Assembly: GCF_019578655.1 (NCBI RefSeq)
Contig: NC_063257.1
Coordinates: 22,072,001 to 22,136,000, forward strand
From: Ricinus communis
Lineage: Eukaryota; Streptophyta; Magnoliopsida; Malpighiales; Euphorbiaceae
Direction: 5' to 3'
DNA: 64,000 nt
Both the position numbers and the translations under genes were made by a program. The notes beneath the pieces are model-generated. The model ran no database searches. It had not been told where the DNA came from and was given only the letters and a program-made list of their open reading frames with translations. Of the stretch, positions 12,401-24,505 are shown one piece after another. Position 1 is the first letter of the stretch. Each line of letters starts with the position of its first letter.

Positions 12401-15400
12401 TTAATATGAGAAAACAACCCCGTAAGAGGGGCATATTTGTCAATATTAGAAAACAACCCCGTAAGCGGGGTATATCTTTCAAATTGAGAAAACAACCCCA
12501 AAAAAGTGGTATATTTGTGAATATGAGATAACAACCTCGTAATAGGGTTATATTTATCAATATTAGAAAACAACCCGTAAGAGGGGTATATCTTTCAATA
12601 TGAGAAAACAACCCCAAAAATGTGGTATTTTTTTCAATATGAGAAAACAACCTCGTAAGAGGGGTATATTTGTCAACATTAGAAAACAACCCCGTAAGAG
12701 GGGTATATTTGTCAATATTAGAAAATAACCCCGTAAGAGGGATATATCTTTCAACATGAGAAAATAACTCCAAAAAAGTGGTTTATTTTTTAATACGAGA
12801 AAACAACCCCCTAATAGGGGTATATTCGTCAATATTAGTAAACAACCCCATAAGAGGGCTATATTTATCAATATTAGAAAACAATGCCGTAAGAGGGGTA
12901 TATCTTTCAAAATGAGAAAACAACCCCAAAAAAGTGGTATATTTGTCAATGTGAGAAAACAACCCCGTAAGAGGGACATATTTTTCAATATGAGAAAACA
13001 ACCCCGTAGGAGGGGTATATTTATCCATTTTAGAAAATAACTCCGTAAAATTGGTATATCTTTCAAGATTAAAAAACAACCCTAAAAAAGTGGTATGCTT
13101 GTCAATATGAGAAAACAACCCCGTAAGAGGGGTATATTCTTTAATATGAAAAAATAATCCCGTAAAAGGGGTAAATTTCTCAATACTAGAAAACAACCCC
13201 GTGAGGAAGGTATATCTTTCAACATGAGAAAACAACCCCAAAAATGTGGTATATTATTTAATATGAGAAAACAACCCCGGAATAGTGGCATATTTGTCAA
13301 TAGTAGAAAAAAATCCCGTAAGAGGGGTATATCTTTCAACCTGAGAAAACAACCCCAAAAAAGTGGTATATTTATGAATATGAAATAACAACATCGTAAG
13401 AGGGTTATATTTGTTAATATTAGAAAACAACCCCATAAGAGGGGTATATCTTTCAGCTTGATAAAACAACCCCAAAAATGTTGTATATTTTTTAATACGA
13501 GAAAACAACCCCATAAGAGAGGTATATCTTTCAACATGTGAAAACAACCCCAAAAAAGTGGTATATTTGTCAATATGAGAAAAGGACCTCGTAAGAGTGG
13601 CATATTTTTCAATATGGGAAAACAACCTCGTAGAAGGGGTATATTTGTCAATTTTAGAAAACAACCCCGTAAAATAGGTATATCTTTCAAGATTAAGAAA
13701 CAACCCTAAAAAAGTGGTATATTTGCCAATATGAGAAAACAACCCCGTAAGAGGGGTATATCTTTCAAAATGAGAAAACAACCTCAAAAAAGTGGTATAT
13801 TTGTCAATATGAGAAAACAACCCCGTAAGAGGGGCATATTTTTCAATTTGAGAAAACAACGCCGTAGGAGGAGTATATTTGTCAATTTTAGAAAACAACT
13901 CCGTGAAATAGGTATATCTTTCAAGATTAAAAAATAACCCCAAAAAAGTGGTATATTTGCCAATATGAGAAAACAACCCCGTAAGAGGGGTATATTCTTC
14001 AATATAAAAAAATAACCCCGTAAAAGGGGTATATTTCTCAATACTAGAAAACAACCCCGTGAGGAAGGTATATCTTTCAACATAAGAAAACAACCTCAAA
14101 AAACTGGTATATTTGTCAACATGAGAAAACAACCCTGTAGAAGGGGAATATTTATCAATATTTGAAAATAACCCCGTAAATTGGGTATATCTTTCAACAT
14201 GAGAAAACAACCCCAAAAATGTGGTATATTTTTTAATATGAGAAAACAACCCCGGAAGAGTGGCATATTTGTCAATAGTAGAAAAAAATCCCGTAAGAGG
14301 GGTATATCTTTCAACCTGAGAAAACTACCCCAAAAAAGTGATATATTTGTGAATATGAAATAACAACATCGTAAGAGGGTTATATTTGTTAATATTAGAA
14401 AACAACCCCATAAGAGGGGGTATATCTTTCAGCTTGATAAAACAACTCCAAAAATGTTGTATATTTTTTAATACGAGAAAACAACCCCGTAAGAGAGGTA
14501 TATCTTTCAACATGTGAAAACAACCCCAAAAAAGTGGTATATTTGTCAATATGAGAAAAGGACCCTGTAAGAGTGGCATATTTTTCAATATGAGAAAACA
14601 ACCTCGTAGGAGGGGTATATTTGTCAATTTTAGAAAACAACCTCGTAAAATAGGTATATCTTTCAAGATTAAGAAACAACCCTAAAAAAGTGGTATATTT
14701 GTCAATATGAGAAAACAACCCCGTAAGAGGGGTATATTCATCAATATGAAGAAATAATCCCGTAAAAGGAGTATATTTCTCAAAACTAGAAAACAACCCC
14801 ATGAGGAAGGTATATCTTTCAACATGAGAAAACAACCCCAAGAAAGTGGTATATTTTTCAACATGAGAAAACAACCGTGTAGGAGGGGAATATTTGTCAA
14901 TATTAGAAAACAACCTCGTAGATTGGGTATATCTTTCAACATGAGAAAATAACCCAAAAAATGTAGTATATTTTTTAATATGAGAAAACAACCCCGAAAG
15001 AGGGGCATATTGGTCAATATTAGAAAAAAGTCCCGTAGGAGGGGTATATCTTTCAACTTGAGAAAACTACCCCAAAAAAGTGGTATATTTGTGAATATGA
15101 AATAACAACATCGTAAGAGAGTTATATTTGTTAATATTAGAAAATAACCCTGAAAGAGGGGCATATTGGTCAATATTAGAAAACAACCTCGTAAGAGGGG
15201 TATATCTTTCAACATGAGAAAACAACCATAAAAAAGTGGTATATTTGTGAATATGAGATAACAACCTCGTAAGAGGGTTATATTTATCAATATTAGAAAA
15301 CAACTCCATAAGAGGGATATATCTTTCAACATGAGAAAACAACCCCAAAAAAGTGGTGTTTTTGTCAATATGAGAAAACAACCTCGTAAGAGGGTTATAT

Positions 15401-18400
15401 TTATTAATACTAGAAAACAACCCCGTAAGAGAGATATATCTTTCAACATGAGAAAACAACCCCAAAAAAGTGGTATTTTTGTCAATAGGAGAAAACAACC
15501 TCGTAAGAGGGGTATATTTGTCAATATTAGAAAACAACCCCGTAAGAGGGGTATATCTTTCCACATGAGAAAACAACTCCAAAAATATGGTATATTTGTC
15601 AACAGGAGAAAACAACCTTGTACGAGGGGTATATTTTTCAATATTAGAAAACAACCCCGTAAATTGGGTATATCTTTCAACATGAGAAAACAACCCAAAA
15701 AATATAGTATATTTTTTAATATAAGAAACAACCCTGAAAGAGTGGCATATTTATCAATATTAGAAAACAACCTCGTAAGAGGGTTATATTTGTCAATATT
15801 AGAAAACAGCGCCGTAAGAGCAGTATATCTTTCCACTTAAGAAAACAACCCTAAAAATGTTGTATATTTTTTAATACGAGAAAACAACCCCGTAAGAGGG
15901 GGTATATTTGTCAATATTAGAAAACAACCCCATTAGAGGGGTATATATTTCAGCATCAGAAAACAACCCTAAAAAAGTGGTATATTTGACAATGTGTGAA
16001 AAAAAAAACCCCGTAAGAGGGGTAGATTTGTCAATATAAGAAAACAACCCCGGAAGGGGGGTATATCTTTCAACGTGAGAAAAGAACACCAAAAAAGTGG
16101 TATATTTGTCAATATTAGAAAACAATCCCGTTAGAGGGGTATATCATTGAACATGAGAAAAGAGCCCCAAAAAAGTGGTATATTTGTCAATATGAGAAAA
16201 CAACCTCGTAAGTGGTGTTTATTTGTCAATATTAGAAAACAACCACGTAAGTGGGATATAAATTTCAGCATGAGAAAACAACTCCAAAAAAGTGGTATAT
16301 TTTTTAATATGAGCAAAAAACAACGAAAGAGGGGTATATTTGTCAATATTAGAAAACAACCCCGTTAGAGGCGTATTTCTTTCAACGTGAGAAAACAACC
16401 CCGTAAGAGGGGTGTATCTTTCAACATGAGAAAATAACTCCAAAAAAGTGGTATACTTGTCAATATGAGAAAACAACCTCTTAAGACGAGTATATTTGTC
16501 AATATTAGAAAACAACCCTGTAACAGGGGTATATCTTTCAACATGAGAAAACACCTCAAAAAAAGTAGTATAATTTTTAATACGAGAAAACAACCCCGTA
16601 AGAGGGGTATATTTATGAATATTAGAAACCAATACCGTAAGAGGGGTATATATTTCAAAATGACAAAAGAACTCCAAGAAAGTGGTATATTTTTCAAAAT
16701 GAGAAAACAACCACGTAAGAGGTGTATATTTGTCAATGTTAGAAAAGAACCACGTAAGTGGGATATATATTTCAACAATTAGATAACAACCCTAAAAAAG
16801 TGGTATATTTTTTAATATGGCAAAACAACCCTGAAAGAGGGGTATATTTGTTAATCGTAGAAAACAACCCCGTAAGAGGGGTATATCTTTCAACATGAGA
16901 AAATAACCCCAAAAAAGTGGTATATTTGTCAATATGAGAAAGCAACCCCATGAGAGGGCTATATTTGTTAATATTAGAAAACAACCGCGTAAGAGAGGTA
17001 TAACTTTCAGCTTGAGAATACAACCCCAAAAATATTGTATATTTTTTAATACGAGAAAACAACCCCGTAAGAGGGGTATATTTGTCAATATTAGAAAACA
17101 ATCCCATTATAGGGGTATATCTTTCAACATCAGAAAATAACCCTAAAAAAGTGGTATATTTAACAATATGTGAAAAGAAACCCTGTAAGAGGGGTAGATT
17201 TGTCAATATTAGAAAACAATCCCGTAAGATTGGTATACCATTCAACATGAGAAAGCTTTCCGAAAAATGTGGTATATTTTTTAATATTAGAAAACAACCT
17301 CGAAAGAGGGGTATATTTGTCAATATCAGAAAACAACCTTGTAAGAGGGGTATATCTTTCAACAAGAGAAAACAACCCTAAAACAGTGTTATATTTGTCA
17401 ATATAAGAAAACAACCCCATAAGAGAGGTGTATTTACGAATATTAGAAAACCCCGTCAGAGGGGTATATCTTTCAACATGAGAGAACAACTCCAAAAAAG
17501 TGGTATAATTTTTAACACTAGAAAATAACCCCGTAAAGAAGTGTATTTGTCAATATTAGTAAACAACACCCTAAGAGGGGTATATTTATCAATATTAGAG
17601 AACAATGCCGTAAGAGGGGTATATCTTTCAAAATAAGAAAACAACCCCAAAAAAGTGGTATTTTTGTCAATATGAGAAAATAACCCCGCAAGAGTGGTAT
17701 ATTTTTCAATATGAGAAAACAACCTCGTTGGAGGGGTATTTTTGTCAATATTAGAAAACAACCCCATAAAACAGGTATATCTTTCAACACTAGAAAACAA
17801 CCCTAAAAAAGTGGTATATTTGTCAATATGAGAAAACAACCCCGTAAGAGGGGTATATTTGTCAATATTAGAAAATAACCCCGAAATGGGGTATATCTTT
17901 CAACGTGTGAAAAGAACATCAAAAAGTGATATATTTGTCAATATTAGTAAACAACCCCGTAAGAGGGGTAGATTTATGAATATTAGAAACCAATGCCGTA
18001 AGAGGGGTATATCTTTCAAAATGAGAAAACAACCCCAAAATAGTGGTATATTTGTCAATATGAGAAAACAACCCCGTAAGAGGGGTATATTTTTCAATAT
18101 GAGAAAACAACCATGTAGAAGGGGTATATTTGTCAATATTAGAAAATAACCGCGTAAAACAGGTATATCTTTCAACCTTAAAAACAACCCTAAAAAAGTG
18201 GTATATTTGTCAATATGAGAAAACAACCCCGTCAGAGGGGTATATTTGTCAATATTAGAAAAGAACACCGAAAGGGGGGTATATCTTTCAACGTGAGAAA
18301 ACAATCACAAAATAGTTATATATTTGTTAATATTAGAAATCAACCCTAAAAGAGGGGTATATTTGTCAATATTAGAAAACAACTCCGTAAGAGGGGTATA

Positions 18401-21400
18401 TTTATTAATATTAGAAAACAACCCCGAAAGGGGGTATATCTTTCAACGTGAGAAAAGAACCCAAAAAAAGTGAGATATTTGTCAATATTAGGAAACAACC
18501 CCGTAAGAGGGGTATATTTGTCAACATGAAAAAATAACCCCAAAAAAGTGGTATATTTATCAATATGAGAATAAGAGGGTTATATTTATCAATATCAGAA
18601 AACAACCCCATAAGAGGGGTAAATCTTTCAACACGAGAAAACAACCCCAAAATAGTGGTACATTTGTCAATATGAGAAAACAACCCCGTAAGAGGGGTAT
18701 ATTTGTCAATATTAGAAAATAACCCCGTTAAAGGCGGACATCTTTCAACATGAGAAAAGAAACCCTAAAAAAGTCGTATATTTGACAATATGAGAAAACT
18801 ACCCCGTAAAAGGGTTTTATTTATCCATATTCGAAAACAATCCCGTAAGAGGGGTATATCTTTCAACATGAGAAGACCACTCAGAAAATGTGGTATATTT
18901 GTCAATATGAGAAAACAACCCCGTAAGAGGGGCATATTTGTCAATATTATTAAACAACTCCGTTAGAGTTGTGTATCTTTCAACATGAGAAAATAACCCT
19001 AAAAAAGTGGTATATTTGACAATATGAGAAAACAACCACGTAAGAGGGTTATATTTATCAATATTAGAAAACAATCCCGTAAGAGGAGTGTATCTTTCCA
19101 CATGCGAAGACAACCCCAAAAAAGTTGTATATTTGTCAATATGAGAAAACAACCCCGTAAGAGGGTATATTTGTCAATATTAGAAAACAACCACGTAAGT
19201 GGGATATATATTTCAACAATGAGAAAACAACCCCAAAAAGTGGTATATTTGTCAATATGTGAAAACAACCCCTTAAGAGGGTTTTATTTGTCAATATTAT
19301 AAAACAACCCCGTAAGAGGGGTATATCTTTCAACATGAGATAACAACCCCAAAAAGTGGTATATTTGTCAGTATGACAAAACAACCCCGTAAGAAGGGTA
19401 TATTTGTGAATATTAGAAAACAACCCCGTTAGGTGGGTTTATCTTTCAACATGAGAAAACAACTCCAAAAAAGTGGTATATTTGACAATATGAGAAACAA
19501 CCTCGTAAGAGGGTTATATTTATCAATATTAGAAAACAATCCCATAAGAAGGGTATATCTTTCAACATGAGAAAATAACCCTAGAAAAGTGGTATATTTT
19601 ATAATGTGAGAAAACAACCCGAAAGAGTGGTATATCTTTCAACATGAGAAACAACCCCAAAAAAGTGGTATATCTGTCAATATGAGAAAACAACACCGTA
19701 AGAGGGTTATATTTATTAATATTAGAAAACAACCCCGTAATAAGGATATTAATTTCAACATGAGAAAACAACCCCAAAAAAGTGGTATATTTTCTAATTT
19801 GAGAAAACCACCCCGAAAGAGGGGTATATTTTTCAATATTAGAAAAGAACCCTGTTACATGGGTATTTCTTTCAACATGAGAAAACAATCCCAAAAAGTG
19901 GTATATTTGACAATATGAGAAAACAACCCCGTAAGAGGGTTATATTTATCAATATTAGAAAACAATCCCGTAAGAGGGTTATATTTATCCATATTATAAA
20001 ACAACCCCATAAGAGGGCTATATATTTCAACATGAGAAAACAACCCCAAAAAAGTGGTATATTGTCTAATATGAGAAAACAACCCCGAAAGAGGGCTATA
20101 GTTGTCAATATTAGAAAACAACCCCCTTAGAGGGGTATATCTTTCAACATGAGAAAACAACCCCACAAAAGTAGTATATTTGTCGGTATGAGAAAACAAC
20201 CCCGTAAGAGGGGTATATTTGTTAATAGTAGAAAACAACCCCGTAAAAGAAGTATAACTTTCAACATGAGAAAACAACCCCAAAAAGTGGTATATTTATC
20301 AATATGAGAAAACAACCCCGTAAGAGGGGTATATTTGTCAATATTAGAAAACAACCCCATAAGAGGGTTATATCTTTCAATATGAGAAAACAACCCCAAA
20401 AAGTTGTATATTTTTTAATATGAGAAAACAACCCCGTAAGAGGGGTATATGTGTCAACATGAGAAAACAACCCTAAAAAAGTGGTATATTTGACAATATG
20501 AGAAAACAATCCCGTAAGAGAGTTATATTTATCAATATTAGAAAACAATCCCGTAAGAGGGGTATATCTTTCAACATGAGAGATCAATGCAAAAAATGTG
20601 GTATATTTTTTAATATGATAAAACAACCCTGGAAGAGGGGTATATGTTTCAACATGGGAAAACAACCCCAAAAAGTGGTATATTTGACAATATGAGAAAA
20701 CAACCCTGTAAGAGGGTTATATTTATCAATTTTAGAAAACAATCCCATAAGAGGGGTGTATCTTTCAACATGAGAAAACAATCTTAAAAAAGTGGTATAT
20801 TTGTCAATATGAGAAAACAACCCCGTAAGAGGGGTATATTTTTCAATATTAGAAAACTACCCCGTAAGAGGGATATATATTTCAACATGAGAAAACAACC
20901 CCAAAAAGTGGTATATTTTTTAATATGAGAAAACAACCCCGAAAGAGAGGTATATTTGTCAATATTAGAAAACAACCCCGTTAAAGGGGTATATCTTTCA
21001 ACATGAGAAAACAATCCCAAATGTATCGCCTGCATTTTCTCATCATACATGTTATGTGCATTTACATTTAATCATTGGGCATATGACGGTATATTAATAA
21101 TATTTTTATTTTATGAGAATAGATATATATTAATTATGAGTAGAGAATAAGAAGTATGATATTAGATTATTAAATTAGATAAGTTGATTAAGTACTTGGG
21201 TTATGTGTATTAAGCCTTAAGACTTAATTGAACCAATAGTTGAAGGTTGGGAAAATATATTGGACTTAAAAGATACAATTAAAAGTTAGTACCTATGTAT
21301 GGTTAGTAAGAATTAATTTTGGATGATAAAACTAGTTTATGTAGATGGTGGCATTAAGAGATGAATCGTGGAAATTGGATCCATGAGCAAGCTCATTTTA

Positions 21401-22649
21401 CCTCTTCATTTCTCTAAATTTCGTACATGGCCAAAAACTAAAAATTTGGAACAAGAGAGAGGAGTGAAATACCTAGAAAACTTAAGATTAAGATAGGATT
21501 TTACCAACTATTGAAGGAGTCAAGCTAAAGCTAAAGGATTTGAGCATATTAGCAACCCAAAAGCTGAAATTGGTGAGTTGTTACTTGAGTATTATTAACT
21601 TGTCATTAGGGTTCTTGATTATAAATTGGGAAAACTTCAATTGATGCTTGCTTTTATTGATTAATTAAAGGTCTGATTATCATGAATTAATAGAATATTG
21701 AATGATTGCATAGAGATTAAGCTTGATTTAAATTTAAGTATGTCAAGACAGAAAACTGTCAAAAATTTCAGCAACCTTGATGTTCTGTATTTTGGGCATA
21801 AAATGCGTTATATAATTCCAAATTAAGCTTAATTGGTGTCTATGGAAATTTTGAAGAGTCCTCTATAACTTTGTAGTTTTGTGATTTCGCTATTTTGCCG
21901 TTTTGGTTGCTTAAATTGAGCAAACAGATTGCTGCTCGGGTACAACTAGCTATATGACCATTGCTCAGTAATTTGGGAATAATTAAATCTATAGAAGTCG
22001 GAATTGAGTAATTCTTCTTGCAGATGAAACTAGACAATAAAAGTATATATCTATTTAATACGAGATTTTTGTATTAAGCCAATTTTTCTCAGCAATAAAT
22101 ATACTTTGGTACTAAATTCTGTCTTGAAAATAGAAATGTTGGAGATTAGTTTTATGCAATTTATTTGATGTTAATTTGAGTTAAATTAGTATATAGCTAG
22201 ATGGAACATGTTTATATGATATTAAAATAGTAATTGAGAATCTTAGAGGAAGAGCTAGACCTATGAATTAGAGATGGGATGATCTTGTAATGCATTAGAA
22301 CTAGCATTTACATGAATATTTGGAATATGCATGAAATGTGAATTCATGAATGTGTTAACAGGAACTCAAAGCCCTGGAAAGGAAGTTGTGGAGAAAGAAG
22401 GTTCTTCTATGCTGAAGGAATAAGTGTATTTTGAGTAAGTAAATAGTTAATATTTGCTATATTCATATATTTAATCAAATGTTCCGCGAATGGTTGTGTT
22501 TGCTTAATATTGTGTTATGTTTGAATGAATGAGATGGAAATGATTGGTGTTGAGTGCAACAATTATTATTGCTTGAATATGATATAAGTGAAATGATTGA
22601 ATTGTGATGTTAAGTGCATATGTGCATGTTAATGGTAGATTCCCCTGTG

Positions 22650-22658
<9 letters not shown>

Positions 22659-22698
<40 letters not shown>
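22659..22698. repeat. (TA)20 microsatellite
   Basis: Uninterrupted TA dinucleotides preceded by an A-run, inside the LTR and just upstream of its TATA-like box. Confidence 0.95.
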
Positions 22699-22702
<4 letters not shown>

Positions 22703-22728
22703 CTTGGGAGGCTAAAGTCTAGAGAGTC

Positions 22729-22736
22729 TATAAAAG
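22729..22736 (+). promoter_or_regulatory. Candidate LTR TATA box
   Basis: TATAAAAG inside the 5' LTR, 31 bp downstream of the (TA)20 tract. Its placement fits a U3 promoter. No transcription start can be assigned from sequence alone. Confidence 0.4.
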
Positions 22737-23371
22737 TGTGTAATGTGAGGATGAGGCGGAGCAGCTTACGTGTGCGATAGGTGAGGATAAGGCGGGGCAA
22801 CACATTAAAAGGGATCCACAAGCCGTGAGAACTAACCATAATTGTTGAATTGTATTCTTTTTTATGATGGTTGTAATGAGTTGAGTAGAATGGTATGAAT
22901 TTATGCCTAAATTATGAATCATGGTAAGTTATGTGATTGGGTGGAAATTGTATTAAGTGTATATGATATAGATTATGTTGATTATTTATTTACTAAGCTG
23001 GAGGCTCACCCCTCTCCAAAACTTTTCTTTTTAGGTTTGTAAATAGTAGTGCATCCGTTGGTTGTATCTGAAGTCTAGCTTTTAGCAGTTCTGTCAGGTT
23101 GGGCTATTTTTGTGGAGTCTCCTAATGATGCATTTTGTATGCAGTTATGTGATGTATATGGAAGTGTGCCTTGTAAGACATAAGAAGATGTTTTGAATAC
23201 TTGTTAAATGATGTTTAAATATAACCATATGTTTATATGTTAATAACCTTGTGTCTTGATTCTTAACAATCTGCATATTGACCTATCTACATGTAGTATA
23301 TAATCTACGACACTTGTATGCTACTTGGCTAATGTCTATTGGTTAGCATGTAATGGGGGTGTGACATTTAG

Positions 23372-23387
23372 TGGTATTAGGGCAAGG
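23372..23387 (+). other. Primer-binding site (tRNA-iMet type)
   Basis: TGGTATTAGGGCAAGG differs by two bases within its first 12 from the TGGTATCAGAGC complement of the plant initiator methionine tRNA 3' end. It lies five bases after the LTR terminus GTGACA, the normal position for priming minus-strand synthesis. Confidence 0.75.
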
Positions 23388-23534
23388 ATTAGATTCACTG
23401 GGAGTAGATTCATGCTGCACATCATTAAGCATATGACATATGTTCTTTGAACTTGACTGAGTGTTTGCATTTCATATATATAGATAGAGAGACAAGGAGA
23501 ACACGCAACTGGCCTAGATAAGTCATTAGAGTCT

Positions 23535-24505
23535 GTGCATGGTCATGGAAATGCATATGAACATGATCAACATGATGAGCATGAGCTACATTCTGAAAAT
23601 GTTGCACAATCGAATGTACAAAATGTTATGGAACAGTTTATGGATTTTCTGATGAAAAGGGTAGCTCGACAACAAGCACCAGCGCCTCATACTCAACAAC
23701 AAGAGGACATGATATATAAGAATTATGAAAGGGCTAGGAAACAAGGTGCTAATGTTTTTCAGGGTACTACTGATCCTCTGAGGCTGAGGAATGGTTACAA
23801 AAAACAGAAAGGGTGTTGGACAGATTTAATTGCACATTAGATTAGAGGCTTCTATATGCAGTGTCTTTAATAGAAAAAGATGCACTTGATTGGTGGGAAA
23901 CAGTTTTAAGAAGTAGAGATCGACCAATGAATTTGATTTAGAATGATTTCTTGAGAGAATTTGCTGAGAAGTATACTCCAGAAATTTATAGAGACAAAAA
24001 GAAGCTTGAATTTCTTCAGTTGAAGCAGAATGATATGTCAGTTGCAGAGTATGAAGTTCAATTTGTTAAATTATCTAAGTATGCACCAGAAGAAATAGCC
24101 ATAGAAGAACTGAAAAGGAAGAAATTTGAGATGGGTTTGTGGCTTGACATTTGTGAGAAAATGGCAGTGAAACCTCAGAATTGCCATGCCTCAATTGAAG
24201 CTGCTTTGAAAGCTGAAGAAACATCATTTGAAAGGAATACTATGGAAGCTAAAAAGAACAAAATTATTGGTACTTATAGTAATCCTCCAAGACAGACTAG
24301 TATTTCTTCGTTCAGAGGCTCTAATTCACAGAGGAGTAGTTATCATGGACGAGGGTTTGGTAGTCAGTCTAGTAGATCCTCCACAGTACCTTATATTAGA
24401 GGTGGATACAATTCATCTAGACTTGAGGGAGGACAAGTTTCGCCAGAAGGTCTACCGCTTGTCCCACGGCAACATGAGACATACTGGAGAATGTTGGGGA
24501 CCTAG
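23535..24505 (+). pseudogene. gag: gag of the Tekay/Del-like element, frameshifted
   Basis: Capsid-precursor remnant. The ATG at 23535 opens a His/Glu-rich N-terminus, followed by a recognisable gag core that starts NVFQGTTDP (about 23750). A single-base loss near 23775-23785 moves the rest into another frame. That frame carries in-frame TAG stops at 23843-23845 and 23939-23941, then reads on from 23951 through a typical gag section (REFAEKYTPE, LKQNDMSVAEYE) to a Ser/Arg/Gly-rich linker. A second shift near 24450-24490 leads into the zinc-knuckle frame of the gag-pol body. The gene is dead. The family assignment rests on the order of the motifs. Confidence 0.8.

Larger units (their letters stand above)
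1368..21021 (+). repeat. 39-bp tandem satellite array, block 1
   Basis: About 19.65 kb of head-to-tail 39-bp monomers (roughly 500 copies). The consensus begins TATATTTGTCAATATTAG, continues with AAAACAA and ends with the dyad CCCC-GTAAGA-GGGG. Three variants recur. A has TATATCTTTCAACATGAG and the core CCCC-AAAAAA-GTGG. B has TCAATATGAG and the GTAAGA core. C has TCAATATTAG and the GTAAGA core. The usual order A-B-C gives a 117-bp higher-order unit. Most indels are multiples of the monomer, so 13-codon open frames persist on both strands. The array starts abruptly after retroelement-like sequence at about 1367 and ends at 21021, inside an A monomer, where an LTR begins. Confidence 0.95.
21022..23366 (+). 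repeat. 5' LTR of the Tekay/Del-like element
   Basis: Begins TGTATCGCC exactly where the satellite stops and ends GGTGTGACA five bases before the primer-binding site, giving TGT...ACA termini. The interior is AT-rich and holds a (TA)20 tract at 22659-22698, a TATA-like box at 22729-22736 and two related GC-richer stretches (GATGAGGCGGAGCAGC and GGATAAGGCGGGGCAAC). No coding frame within it looks real. The 5' target duplication would be CCAAA or close to it, but it cannot be confirmed because the 3' LTR is missing. Confidence 0.75.

Noticed and set aside
1339..21050. Dozens of open frames of 60-600 codons within satellite block 1, on both strands
   Set aside because: They consist only of 13-residue peptide repeats, arise in several frames at once, start and stop at random monomer variants and shift with every indel. 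They follow from a 39-bp unit lacking stops.
22504..22922. Minus-strand frames with a Tyr-Ile run
   Set aside because: The run is produced by the (TA)20 microsatellite inside an LTR.
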